From positions 143,838 to 207,837 of the forward strand of contig CACYJU010000006.1 in the NCBI GenBank assembly GCA_902774845.1: a stretch of DNA of 64,000 bases, read 5' to 3'. Below are positions 15,982 to 24,391 of this stretch, piece by piece. The position numbers and the translations under genes were made by a program. Source of the stretch: an uncultured Bacteroidota bacterium (lineage in GTDB: Bacteria > Bacteroidota > Bacteroidia > Bacteroidales > P3). The notes beneath the pieces were generated by a model. That model saw only the letters and a program-made list of their open reading frames with translations, made no database searches and was not told the DNA's origin. Position 1 is the stretch's first letter. Every line of letters starts with the position of its first letter.

Positions 15982-16137
15982 AGATAGCCGACGGTCAAAT
16001 GTATTTGCTTTTCACCTCCACGAAAGGTGCCATTCACCGTGGATGGTAATCTCGGAGTCCTCGTTGATGGGGAAAAAACTTATCGCCCACAATAAAAACA
16101 GAATATTTCGTTATTGTACTTAAATATCGGTATAAAT

Positions 16138-16239
16138 AAATCGAGTCTATAGAAGCAATTATTACTAGGTTATTCATCAATCAGGAAGGCAACTGTTATA
16201 GATTGCCTAGTAATTATTAACAAAAAAAACGACTCGATT
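16138..16239. other. Nested inverted repeat abutting a start codon
   Basis: Outer arms AATCGAGTC (16139-16147) and GACTCGATT (16231-16239) and inner arms AATTATTACTAGG (16157-16169) and CCTAGTAATTATT (16206-16218) define an imperfect palindrome of about 100 bases. It ends on the base before the ATG at 16240. It could be a 5'-leader hairpin that covers the start site, or a small inverted-repeat element. Confidence 0.7.
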
Positions 16240-16815
16240 ATGAGAAAGAATGTTCTCAAGACAATGGCACTTTGTGCCGTGCTGACCATGCTGGGAAGCG
16301 GTCAGGTGATGGCTCAGAAGGTAGAACTCTCGCACAGTGTGGACAACTCGCTGGGCTACTTGCGCAAGCTGTCAAAAGACGGCGTGAAGATGGATGTGCA
16401 GTACAACCTGGGCATCGGCAAACATCTGGATGTGCTGTTTGATGTGGCTGTCGGCACGCTGTACAGCAACGACTACAGACGTTCGATATTCTACACGGCT
16501 CCGATGGGGCATTCGGTGGGGCTGTATGCCGGAGTGCGCGGGAAGCTCCTGCCGACAGAGCGGCTGACACTCGGATTGTCGCTGTTGACCGGCGTGGGAT
16601 TCAATATCGACCAGACGTTTTACGACAACAAACTTCTGTATGTTGGTTTACTAAACCCGGAGGTGGCTGGCAGAATTGACGTGATGTATGGTGTCACAGA
16701 CATGGTCTCGCTGGGAGTCTATGGCGAAATGGGATACGTGTTTTCTGGTACGCTGGCGGGTGAAAGTCCACTTACTGCCAGCGCAGGCCTGAAAGCCTCG
16801 TTCAAGCTCAAGTGA
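16240..16815 (+). CDS. Small outer-membrane beta-barrel protein
   Basis: 191 residues with a signal peptide (about 1-25, ending QVMAQ) followed by alternating amphipathic strands: KMDVQYNLGIGKHLDVLFDVAV, HSVGLYAGVRGKLLPTERLTLGLSLL, MVSLGVYGEMGYVF and a final strand LTASAGLKASFKLK. The pattern and size suit an eight-stranded barrel of the porin-like small OMP type. There is no visible enzyme motif. The start codon directly follows the nested inverted repeat. It is the last gene of the accessory envelope cluster. Specific function unknown. Confidence 0.8.
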   Translation: MRKNVLKTMALCAVLTMLGSGQVMAQKVELSHSVDNSLGYLRKLSKDGVKMDVQYNLGIGKHLDVLFDVAVGTLYSNDYRRSIFYTAPMGHSVGLYAGVRGKLLPTERLTLGLSLLTGVGFNIDQTFYDNKLLYVGLLNPEVAGRIDVMYGVTDMVSLGVYGEMGYVFSGTLAGESPLTASAGLKASFKLK

Positions 16816-17135
16816 CAGAATCACCCACTTCGGCTCAGCATTTTCACGAATCTTTTTTTATGGTCGCTTCGCTCAAAAACAATAAAAAATCAATTAGAAA
16901 ATTAAAGGGAACAATATAGGAGTTGACCTATTTTAAAACGTTAATTATCGTGTAATTATCCGTATAATTAATCATTAATTTGAGGAACATTAGATCGTTA
17001 TGCCATTTTTCGGTCAATATCTATATCACCGCTTATAAAAAAAGGGGGGGTGAAAAATTTTGAATAAGATTTTGAAGCTATTAGGCCGACCAGATGATAA
17101 TTTTGAAAGTTGGAAATTGAATGTTGAAAACCATA

Positions 17136-17172
17136 AAAGAGCCCTGCCCCTTTTGGGAACGGGGCTCTTTAG
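17136..17172 (+). terminator. Strong hairpin terminator
   Basis: AAAGAGCCC pairs with GGGCTCTTT around a CCCC/GGGG inner stem. Being symmetric, with A before and T after, it can act on both strands. It lies more than 300 bases after the nearest plus-strand stop (16815) and 70 bases before mltD. Confidence 0.7.
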
Positions 17173-17181
17173 TTTGGATTG

Positions 17182-17200
17182 GTGCGTGCCAGCACAGGGA
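17182..17200. repeat. GCCC-family hairpin repeat, one copy
   Basis: GTGCGTGCCAGCACAGGGA is the inverted form of the core found at 9563-9608, with one change in the centre of the hairpin. Confidence 0.7.
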
Positions 17201-17241
17201 AGATGCGTAAAATAAAAGTGGGGTTTTGGCGTTAGATATAT

Positions 17242-18495
17242 ATGATGAAAAGAAAAATCATATTGTCGTTTGCCTTTATGTGCATACTCTCTTGGGGTGT
17301 TTTTGCACAGAACGCGGACGAAGCTGAGACTGCCGTGATGACCGCTCGCTTCAACGCGAGCTACGACAGCCTGATGCACTCGTTCTACCTGAAGAACCAC
17401 TCGATACGCACCGGGAACCACGATGCGACAGTTTCGGTGGCAGACTTCGACCAGATACCTGACTCGGTGATAGAAGGGCGACTGAAAAAACTGCACACGG
17501 TGATTCGGATGTCCTACAACGAGGCTGTGCGCTCTTATATCAAGACATACCTTAAGATCATGTCGAACCGACTGGACGTGATGACGAGCCTCTGCGAGAT
17601 GTACCACCCGATGTTCGAGGAGACGCTGACTGCCTACGGAGTGCCCGAAGAGCTAAAATACCTCGCGATAGTGGAGTCGGCGATGAACCCGCAGGCGACC
17701 TCGCGTGTGGGAGCAGCCGGCCTTTGGCAGTTCATGTACCATACGGGCAAAGTGTACGACCTGGAGGTGAACTCGCTCGTCGACGAACGTAGAGACCCCT
17801 ACGCCTCGACGGTGGCGGCAGCACGCTATCTGAGAGACCTGCACAGGATATTCGGCGACTGGATTCTGGCTATCGCAGCCTACAACTGCGGACCTGGCAA
17901 CATAAACAAAGCCATTGCGCGATCAGGCGGCAAGACGGGCTACTGGGAGATATATCCTTACCTGCCCCGCGAGACACGTGGTTACATACCGGCCTTCATC
18001 GCCGCAACCTACGTGATGAACTACTACCCCGAACACGGCATCAAGCCCCACCGCATCGAGCTTCCATCCCGCAACGACACGGTGATGCTGAGTAGCGACG
18101 CGATGTACTGCTTCGTGGAGCAGTATGCGGGCGTGAGCGCCGAGGAACTGAGGACACTCAACCCTCAATACAAGACCGACTTCGTGCCGGGTTCGACAGG
18201 CAAGTACCATCTTACGCTGCCCGCCGACAAAGTGCACGGGTTTATCACGGCAGAGGATTCAATATATGTACACACGCAAGACTCGCTGCAGAAGAAGCCT
18301 GTGGCTGCGATAGAGAAAGAGGTGAAGCCGAGTGCTGGAAAAGGTGGAGGATCGACAGTATACCACAAGGTGAAGCAAGGCGAGACACTGACGAAGATAG
18401 CGGCAAAATACGGCACCACCGTAGCACAGATAAAGAAGCGCAACGGACTTAAAGGCGACCGTATACGTGCAGGACAGAGGATAAGGGTGAGGTGA
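17242..18495 (+). CDS. Membrane-bound lytic transglycosylase, MltD-like
   Basis: Periplasmic murein lytic transglycosylase (family 1, SLT type) that cleaves glycan strands between MurNAc and GlcNAc. A signal peptide (1-23, ending VFAQ) is followed by a helical region, then the SLT domain with the catalytic Glu in LAIVESAMNPQATSRVGAAG at about residue 144, GLWQFM, and AIAAYNCGPGNINKAI. The C-terminal 45 residues are one LysM peptidoglycan-binding domain (YHKVKQGETLTKIAAKYG to GQRIRVR). There is no lipobox, so it is not a lipoprotein like E. coli MltD. It probably forms a unit with the next gene, 67 bases downstream across a TGTGTTAATG-type repeat spacer. Confidence 0.94.
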   Translation: MMKRKIILSFAFMCILSWGVFAQNADEAETAVMTARFNASYDSLMHSFYLKNHSIRTGNHDATVSVADFDQIPDSVIEGRLKKLHTVIRMSYNEAVRSYIKTYLKIMSNRLDVMTSLCEMYHPMFEETLTAYGVPEELKYLAIVESAMNPQATSRVGAAGLWQFMYHTGKVYDLEVNSLVDERRDPYASTVAAARYLRDLHRIFGDWILAIAAYNCGPGNINKAIARSGGKTGYWEIYPYLPRETRGYIPAFIAATYVMNYYPEHGIKPHRIELPSRNDTVMLSSDAMYCFVEQYAGVSAEELRTLNPQYKTDFVPGSTGKYHLTLPADKVHGFITAEDSIYVHTQDSLQKKPVAAIEKEVKPSAGKGGGSTVYHKVKQGETLTKIAAKYGTTVAQIKKRNGLKGDRIRAGQRIRVR

Positions 18496-18562
18496 TTGTG
18501 TGAATGCGTTAATGTGTTAATGTGTAAATGTGGGATTGATTGATTGCATGAATGCTTGAATT

Positions 18563-18865
18563 ATGAAAAAGGTGGCTTTAAAGATATGGAAGGTGTTGAG
18601 CAACAGATATGTTGCCACTCTGGTTATCTTCGCTGTGGTGTTCCTGTTTTTAGACGAGAACAATCTGCTGGTGACCTTGAAACAAGAGAAAGAGGTGAAA
18701 GAGCTGCACGCAGTGGAGGCAAGCTACCGCGAGGCGATCAAGAACGACAGCATACAGGCGTTGTCGCTGAAGAACAAGAAAGAGAACCTTCCGGCCATAG
18801 AGAAATACGGCCGTGAGACCTATTACCTCAAAACCAAAGACGAGGACGTATTTGTGTGCAAGTAA
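18563..18865 (+). CDS. FtsB/DivIC-family septum formation protein
   Basis: Small bitopic division protein. The 100 residues show a short basic cytoplasmic N-terminus, one membrane span (YVATLVIFAVVFLFLDENNL, about 17-36), a coiled coil (TLKQEKEVKELHAVEASYRE) and the C-terminal block IEKYGRETYYLKTKDEDVFV, which matches the DivIC/FtsB motif. In the family this protein bridges FtsL and FtsQ at the septum. It follows a lytic transglycosylase gene, consistent with envelope work. The convergent TPR gene ends 18 bases away. Confidence 0.88.
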   Translation: MKKVALKIWKVLSNRYVATLVIFAVVFLFLDENNLLVTLKQEKEVKELHAVEASYREAIKNDSIQALSLKNKKENLPAIEKYGRETYYLKTKDEDVFVCK

Positions 18866-18883
18866 GAGGGCTTAAGTAATACT

Positions 18884-19729
18884 TTACTGTATCACAGAAA
18901 GCAGCAGCTGGGCTTGCTCAAGGTCGGGCTTGATGTCGAGGGCACGACCGAGAGAGACTTTAGCCTTGTCGGGCTGGCTGTTCTGATATTGGCATTTACC
19001 CAAGAGGTAGTATGACCAAGCATCATCGGGAGTGAGCCGGACGGCCTTCGAGAGGCAGTCGATAGCACCTTTGAGATTGGCGAGAGCCATATAGCTCTCC
19101 GCCATAGACTTTAGCGCTTCAGGATAGAGAGGAAAGCAACGCAGAGCCTGCCCATAATACTCCACCGCCTGAGGGTGTTGTGAGCGCGAGCGGGCAATCT
19201 CACCCAGGAAAAACCAAGCACGCTGGAAGGAGGGGTCGTTGGCTATGACCGACTGGAAGCAATGTTCCGCCTGAGCGGTATCGGACAGACGAAGGTAGCT
19301 CTCACCAAGACGACACCAGGCACCCACGAATCCCGGTCCGCCGAACTCGGTGGCACGACGCAGGTACTCTTCAGCACTCTTGTAGCTACCCTGATCGAAG
19401 AAAATGGTTCCTAGGATGAAATAGACATCCTTGCACTTACGGTCCTTCTCGATGACCGTCTGACACAGGTCTATAGCCTGCCGGACACTATCCTGCTTAT
19501 AGAGAGCGGCAGCAAGACGCCAGCCGGCTTCGACATTTTGAGGGTCAATACTGAGCGCCTGCCTGTAGCATACGGAAGAGCTGTCGTAGCGGTTGGAACT
19601 GTCGTACCCCATACCACGGGCGACCCAATCGTCGGCAGAGGACTGAGCAAAAGAGGAAACACAGAAGAAAAGTGCGAATATGAATGCGGTGGCTCTTGAT
19701 TGCCTGAATGCTTGAATGCTTGAATGCAT
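18884..19729 (-). CDS. Tetratricopeptide-repeat protein, exported
   Basis: 281 residues with a signal peptide (hydrophobic ATAFIFALFFCVSSFAQ, about 13-29) followed by about seven TPR units of 34 residues, for example YFILGTIFFDQGSYKSAEEY and AWSYYLLGKCQYQNSQPDKA. Probably a periplasmic scaffold; no partner can be named. Its first codons (MHSSIQAFRQSRA) are encoded by the same CATTCAAGCATTCAAGCA repeat found in spacers, so either the start codon lies in spacer DNA captured by the gene or the real start is a non-ATG codon just downstream. Confidence 0.88.
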   Translation of the reverse strand: MHSSIQAFRQSRATAFIFALFFCVSSFAQSSADDWVARGMGYDSSNRYDSSSVCYRQALSIDPQNVEAGWRLAAALYKQDSVRQAIDLCQTVIEKDRKCKDVYFILGTIFFDQGSYKSAEEYLRRATEFGGPGFVGAWCRLGESYLRLSDTAQAEHCFQSVIANDPSFQRAWFFLGEIARSRSQHPQAVEYYGQALRCFPLYPEALKSMAESYMALANLKGAIDCLSKAVRLTPDDAWSYYLLGKCQYQNSQPDKAKVSLGRALDIKPDLEQAQLLLSVIQ

Positions 19730-19790
19730 GAGCGTTTGAGTTTATAATTATATTAGTGAGTTTTTGTTATATAACTTAATAAATGTAAAA

Positions 19791-19936
19791 TTGTTGTGCG
19801 AGAGCGAACGTAATGTCAAGCTCGCTTGAGGATTGCTGAGCCGAAGCCAACAATGACTCCAAAGAAGTCAATTGTTGTGCGAGAGCTGAGCCGAAGCCAA
19901 CAATGACTCCGAAGGAGACAACTGTTATGCGAAAAA
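19791..19936. repeat. Direct repeats upstream of topA
   Basis: TTGTTGTGCGAGAGC occurs at 19791 and 19872, with a decayed third copy at about 19922. A 26-base unit starting GCTGAGCCGAAGCCAACAAT occurs exactly at 19835-19860 and 19885-19910. The rest of the roughly 340-base gap between the TPR gene and topA holds only AT-rich DNA and the topA promoter. Confidence 0.85.
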
Positions 19937-19947
19937 AAAGATGAGTT

Positions 19948-19979
19948 TTTGGAGGTTATATTTATTTTTTGTTACTTTG
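19948..19979 (+). promoter_or_regulatory. topA promoter
   Basis: TTTG at 19948-19951 and TTACTTTG at 19972-19979 with 20 bases between; the -7 box has one mismatch to TAnnTTTG. The topA start follows 91 bases downstream. Confidence 0.55.
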
Positions 19980-20070
19980 CAAGGTGCGTCTGGTTTTGTG
20001 TTTTAATGGTTAGACTTTGAATTATAAGTTTTTAAATAAGATTGATACAATAAATAATATATATATACAC

Positions 20071-22461
20071 ATGAAAAATCTCGTTATAGTAGAGTCGCCA
20101 GCCAAGGCGAAAACGATTGAGAAATTTCTCGGTGCGGACTACACCGTGAAGTCGAGTTACGGACACATCAGAGACCTTTCGAAGAAAGAGATGTCGATAG
20201 ATGTGGACAAAGACTATGAACCCGAATATCAGATTGCCGACGACAAGCACAAGCTGGTGTCGGAACTGCAGAAAGCGGTGAACGAAGCCGACCAGGTGTG
20301 GCTGGCATCCGATGAGGACCGCGAAGGAGAGGCTATAGCCTGGCATCTGCAGGAAACGCTAAAATTAGACAAAGAGAAGACCAAACGAATTGTCTTCAAT
20401 GAGATTACGAAAAACGCGATAGTGCATGCCATCGAGAACCCAAGAAAGATTGATATGAACCTGGTTGACGCACAGCAGGCACGTCGAGTGCTGGATCGTC
20501 TGGTGGGTTATGAGATAAGCCCTATACTGTGGAGCAAGATCAAGCCAGCCCTCTCGGCAGGCAGAGTGCAGAGCGTGGCGGTTAGACTGATAGTGGAACG
20601 CGAACGCGAGATAAAGGATTTCAAGAGTGAAGGTTATTTCAAGGTTGTAGCTGAATTCAAGGCTGGAGAGAACGGCACGATAATGGCAGAGATAGGACGT
20701 CGTATTACAAGCGAGAAAGAAGTGACGAAACTCCTGAAAGAGATAGGAGCCGCCAGCTGGGAGGTGACAGAGGTAGAGAAGAAACCGGCACACCGCTCAC
20801 CGGCACCGCCGTTCACAACCTCAACCCTACAGCAGGAAGCAAGCCGCAAGCTGGGCTACTCGGTAGCAAGGACAATGCAGATAGCACAGCAGCTCTACGA
20901 GTCGGGATATATCACCTATATGCGTACCGACTCAGTGAACCTCTCCGAACTGGCGCTGAAGATGGCCTCGGAAGAGATCACGAACCTCTACGGTGAGAGA
21001 TATCTAAAGACACGCAGATACCACACAAAGACCAAAGGAGCACAGGAGGCACACGAGGCTATCCGTCCGACCTACCTGGCTAACCAGACCATCAACGCTG
21101 ACGTAGCACAAAGGAAACTCTACGAGCTGATATGGAAACGTACGATAGCATCGCAGATGTCTGACGCCGAGATAGAGAAGACGACCATTGAGATAGGCAG
21201 CACGCAGGTGGAAGACCGATTTGTGTGGACAGGCGAGCAGGTGCTATTCGACGGATTCTTCAAAGTCTACCTGGAATCGACCGACGAGGAGGAAGATCCA
21301 GACCTCACCAACGTGACCCCGCAACTGGCGGTGAACAAAGGCCAAAGACTGCAACTAAACAACGCAGAGGCATCGCAACACTACACCATGCATCCTCCCA
21401 GATATACAGAAGCAAGCCTGGTGAAGAAACTGGAAGAGCTGGGCATAGGACGTCCTTCGACATATGCTCCGACCATCTCTACCATTCTGAAACGAGAATA
21501 CGTTAGCAAAGAAGACCGCAATCCCGACCTGAGAAACGCGATAGTCATACAGCTTCACAACAACATGCTGAAGAAGAGCGAACGGGTGGAGAAAGTGGGA
21601 GCGGAGAAGGGTAAGCTGGTACCGACCGACATCGGAACGGTGGTGAACGACTTCCTCATGGAACATTTCACGAACATCCTCGACTATAACTTCACAGCCA
21701 CGGTTGAGAAAGACTTCGACGAGATTGCCGCCGGCACAAAAGCGTGGAGGAAGGTGATAGACGGTTTTTACCGTCCATTCCACAAGAACATCGAGCAGAC
21801 GCAGAAGACCTCGCACCGCAGCAGCGGCGAGCGTCTTATCGGAGTAGACCCGAAGAGCGGAAAGAACGTTTATGCCAAAATCGGCCGTTACGGAACGCTG
21901 GTACAGATAGGCGACACCAACAACGAGGAGAAACCCAAATTCGCCTCGATGAAGAAAGGCCAAAGCATTGAAACCATCACCCTGAACGAAGCCCTGAGCC
22001 TCTTCTGCCTACCTCGAAACGTAGGTAAATACGACGGCAGCGATGTCATCGTCTCGATCGGCAAATTCGGACCATACGTGCGTCTTGGAAACAAATTCTA
22101 CTCGCTCTCGAAAAGCGACGATCCTTATGAGGTAGATCTGGAACGCTGCATCAAGATTATCGAGGAGAAGCGCAAAGAAGAGGCGAAGAAAGAGAAGAAC
22201 AAAGACCTCTATCCCTACACGATAGGCACCTATGAGGACAACCCCGTGCAGGCCAACGACGGCAAATACGGTCCCTACCTCACCTATCGCGGCGAGAACT
22301 TCAGGCTGCCCAAAGACTGCGAGCCGATAAAGATAACCTTGGAGGAAGCCCTCGAGATCATCAAGAACGGAGGCAAAAACAAGAGCAAAAAAAGCTCTGC
22401 CACCGCAAAGAAGAGTGTAACAAAGAGTTCGACTACAAAGACCGCAGCCAAGAAGAAATAG
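20071..22461 (+). CDS. topA: DNA topoisomerase I
   Basis: Type IA topoisomerase that relaxes negative supercoils. I start it at 20071 (MKNLVIVESPAKAKTIEKFL), the invariant family N-terminus; 18 in-frame residues upstream are AT-rich leader. The Toprim domain includes SDEDREGEAIAWHL at about residues 79-92. The catalytic Tyr is in YITYMRTDS (Tyr283). C-terminal repeats of the Toprim-C-Rpt type (RYGTLVQIG, KFGPYVRLG, KYGPYLTYRG) follow, and a Lys/Ser/Thr-rich tail closes the 796-residue protein. This zinc-finger-free C-terminus is common in Bacteroidota. The glycosyltransferase starts one base after the stop. Confidence 0.98.
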   Translation: MKNLVIVESPAKAKTIEKFLGADYTVKSSYGHIRDLSKKEMSIDVDKDYEPEYQIADDKHKLVSELQKAVNEADQVWLASDEDREGEAIAWHLQETLKLDKEKTKRIVFNEITKNAIVHAIENPRKIDMNLVDAQQARRVLDRLVGYEISPILWSKIKPALSAGRVQSVAVRLIVEREREIKDFKSEGYFKVVAEFKAGENGTIMAEIGRRITSEKEVTKLLKEIGAASWEVTEVEKKPAHRSPAPPFTTSTLQQEASRKLGYSVARTMQIAQQLYESGYITYMRTDSVNLSELALKMASEEITNLYGERYLKTRRYHTKTKGAQEAHEAIRPTYLANQTINADVAQRKLYELIWKRTIASQMSDAEIEKTTIEIGSTQVEDRFVWTGEQVLFDGFFKVYLESTDEEEDPDLTNVTPQLAVNKGQRLQLNNAEASQHYTMHPPRYTEASLVKKLEELGIGRPSTYAPTISTILKREYVSKEDRNPDLRNAIVIQLHNNMLKKSERVEKVGAEKGKLVPTDIGTVVNDFLMEHFTNILDYNFTATVEKDFDEIAAGTKAWRKVIDGFYRPFHKNIEQTQKTSHRSSGERLIGVDPKSGKNVYAKIGRYGTLVQIGDTNNEEKPKFASMKKGQSIETITLNEALSLFCLPRNVGKYDGSDVIVSIGKFGPYVRLGNKFYSLSKSDDPYEVDLERCIKIIEEKRKEEAKKEKNKDLYPYTIGTYEDNPVQANDGKYGPYLTYRGENFRLPKDCEPIKITLEEALEIIKNGGKNKSKKSSATAKKSVTKSSTTKTAAKKK

Positions 22462-22462
22462 C

Positions 22463-24391
22463 TTGAAACTCTCTATAGTCATCGTCAACTACAACGTCCG
22501 GTTCTTTCTGGAGCAATGCCTGGAATCGGTCTACAGTTCGCAGCTGAAGTGCGACGCTGGCGAGCTGGAGTTGGAAGTCTATGTCGTAGACAACGACTCG
22601 GTGGACGACTCGGTGGCGATGGTGCGTGAGAGGTTCCCTCAGGTGAAGATTATCGAAAACAAAGAGAATGTAGGCTTTGCCCGAGCGAACAACCAAGCGT
22701 TGAGGGAGATTATAGATGCGTGCCCGCACATGGGAGATGGTAGTGGCCAGTATGTGCTGCTGCTCAACCCCGACACACTGGTAGAACACGACACCTTCGC
22801 GCGCTGTGTCGACTTCATCACCACCCACCCCGACTGTGGGGCGCTGGGAGTGAAGATGGTGGACGGCAAAGGACGCTACCTAAAAGAGAGCAAACGCGGC
22901 TTTCCCACCCCCGCCGCTTCGTTCTACAAACTTTCGGGCCTAATAAAGCTGTTTCCCCATTCGAAAAAGGTTGCTGCCTACTACATGGGGCACCTGCCAG
23001 ACAACCAGACGGCTGAAATCGAGATACTTCCTGGTGCATTTATCATGACCACCGTCGAAGCGCTGGAAAAGGTGGGATTGCTCGACGAAAGCTACTTCAT
23101 GTACGGCGAAGACATCGACTTCTCGTGGCGGTTCATCCTGGCCGGCTATAAAAACTACTACCTTCCAGAGACACGCATCATCCACTACAAAGGCGAGAGC
23201 ACAAAGAAGGCCAGCATGAACTATGTCTACACCTTCTACAACGCTATGTCGATATTCTCGAAACGCTATTTCAAAGGCAGCCACGCAGCGATATACAGCA
23301 TGCTGATCCATATCGCCATCTGGCTGAGGGCAGGACTCTCGTTCTTGAAACGTATTGTAAGCCGCATACTGCTGCCTTTGGCCGACTTCTGTGTGGCCTA
23401 TCTCGGATTCCTTGTCATAAAAAACCTGTGGTCACGACATCTGGGCGACGAGGTGAACTACTACCCTGCCGAATACACCTACGCAGTATTGCCTATCTAC
23501 ATAATAGTGCTGATGATTTCCACCTGGCTCAACGGCGGTTACGACAAGCCACTGAAACACACCCGTATAGTAAAAGGTATGGTGATAGGTGCGACGGCTC
23601 TGCTGGTTTTTTATTCGCTCCTCGACGAGACCCAACGCTACTCGCGTGCGATTCTGCTGCTGGGGGCGTTGTGGACGACGCTCACCACTATAGGGATAAG
23701 AGCCCTGCTTACCGCCATCGGGGTTGAAGGATTCCAAAGCCGGAAGAAAAGGACAGCCATCGTGGTGGGCAGTGAGGCTGAATGCCAACGGGCAGAGAGA
23801 CTCTACAACCAATCGGGGATGCAGGGCAAGAAGATAGTACAGCTCAATCCCGCCGACAGCAGACACCTCAATGAACTAATACACATCCACCGCGCAGACG
23901 AGGTGGTTTTCTGCGGACGTGACCTTACGACAGCCGACATCATAAACCTGATGAGCCAGAAAGCACCGCGTAATGTCGACTACAAGATCGTGCCCTCCGA
24001 GAGCGACTTCGTAATAGGAAGCAACAGCATAAGCAGTCCTGAAGACCTTTACAGCGAAGAGCTCAACACCGTCAACTCCCCAATGAACCGACGCAACAAA
24101 CGTCTGTTCGACTTCTCGTCGGCAATACTGATCCTCCTCGCCTCCCCCATACTGTTCTGGTTCCAGAAGAACAAGAGCCGCTTTTACAAAGACCTCTTCA
24201 CCGTGCTGATTGGCCGCAAGAGCTGGGTAGGCGACAACGGTATCTTTTCTCCCGCCGACTTAATCAAGCAGTCAGCCGAAAGCGGACAGCAGGCAGCAGG
24301 GAGCAATCAGGCAATCAACCTCCGCTATTCTCGCAACTACCATCTCTCAACCGACATGATTATCCTTTGGAAAAACCTTTTAAAGATATGA
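22463..24391 (+). CDS. Family 2 glycosyltransferase with membrane domain
   Basis: Start at TTG 22463, one base after topA. The N-terminus (LSIVIVNYNVRFFLEQCLES) is the GT-A Rossmann start and LLNPDTLVEHDTF holds the DxD-like metal site. YFMYGEDIDFSWR is typical of rhamnosyltransferase-like GT2 enzymes. From about residue 290 there are several membrane spans, a Rossmann-like part (RTAIVVGSEAECQRAERLY) and a C-terminal stretch resembling sugar transferases (NRRNKRLFDFSSAILILLAS). It probably adds a sugar to a lipid-linked glycan at the inner membrane. Oddities: residues about 82-95 (IIDACPHMGDGSG) include a copy of the dispersed hairpin core, and about 602-620 are low-complexity (AESGQQAAGSNQA). 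It overlaps the next gene by ATGA. Confidence 0.88.
   Translation: MKLSIVIVNYNVRFFLEQCLESVYSSQLKCDAGELELEVYVVDNDSVDDSVAMVRERFPQVKIIENKENVGFARANNQALREIIDACPHMGDGSGQYVLLLNPDTLVEHDTFARCVDFITTHPDCGALGVKMVDGKGRYLKESKRGFPTPAASFYKLSGLIKLFPHSKKVAAYYMGHLPDNQTAEIEILPGAFIMTTVEALEKVGLLDESYFMYGEDIDFSWRFILAGYKNYYLPETRIIHYKGESTKKASMNYVYTFYNAMSIFSKRYFKGSHAAIYSMLIHIAIWLRAGLSFLKRIVSRILLPLADFCVAYLGFLVIKNLWSRHLGDEVNYYPAEYTYAVLPIYIIVLMISTWLNGGYDKPLKHTRIVKGMVIGATALLVFYSLLDETQRYSRAILLLGALWTTLTTIGIRALLTAIGVEGFQSRKKRTAIVVGSEAECQRAERLYNQSGMQGKKIVQLNPADSRHLNELIHIHRADEVVFCGRDLTTADIINLMSQKAPRNVDYKIVPSESDFVIGSNSISSPEDLYSEELNTVNSPMNRRNKRLFDFSSAILILLASPILFWFQKNKSRFYKDLFTVLIGRKSWVGDNGIFSPADLIKQSAESGQQAAGSNQAINLRYSRNYHLSTDMIILWKNLLKI
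22716..22735. repeat. GCCC-family hairpin core inside a gene
   Basis: ATGCGTGCCCGCACATGGGA matches GTGCGTGCCCGCACAGGGCA at most positions and is read in frame within the glycosyltransferase, where family members usually have a shorter loop. Confidence 0.55.

Larger units (their letters stand above)
16816..17241. other. Gene-free region before mltD
   Basis: About 425 bases. It holds a TCGCTTCGCTC-type short inverted sequence near 16865, an AT-rich stretch, a run of G after a run of A at 17038-17048, a strong terminator (17136-17172) and a repeat core (17182-17200). No ORF here is convincing. Confidence 0.6.
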
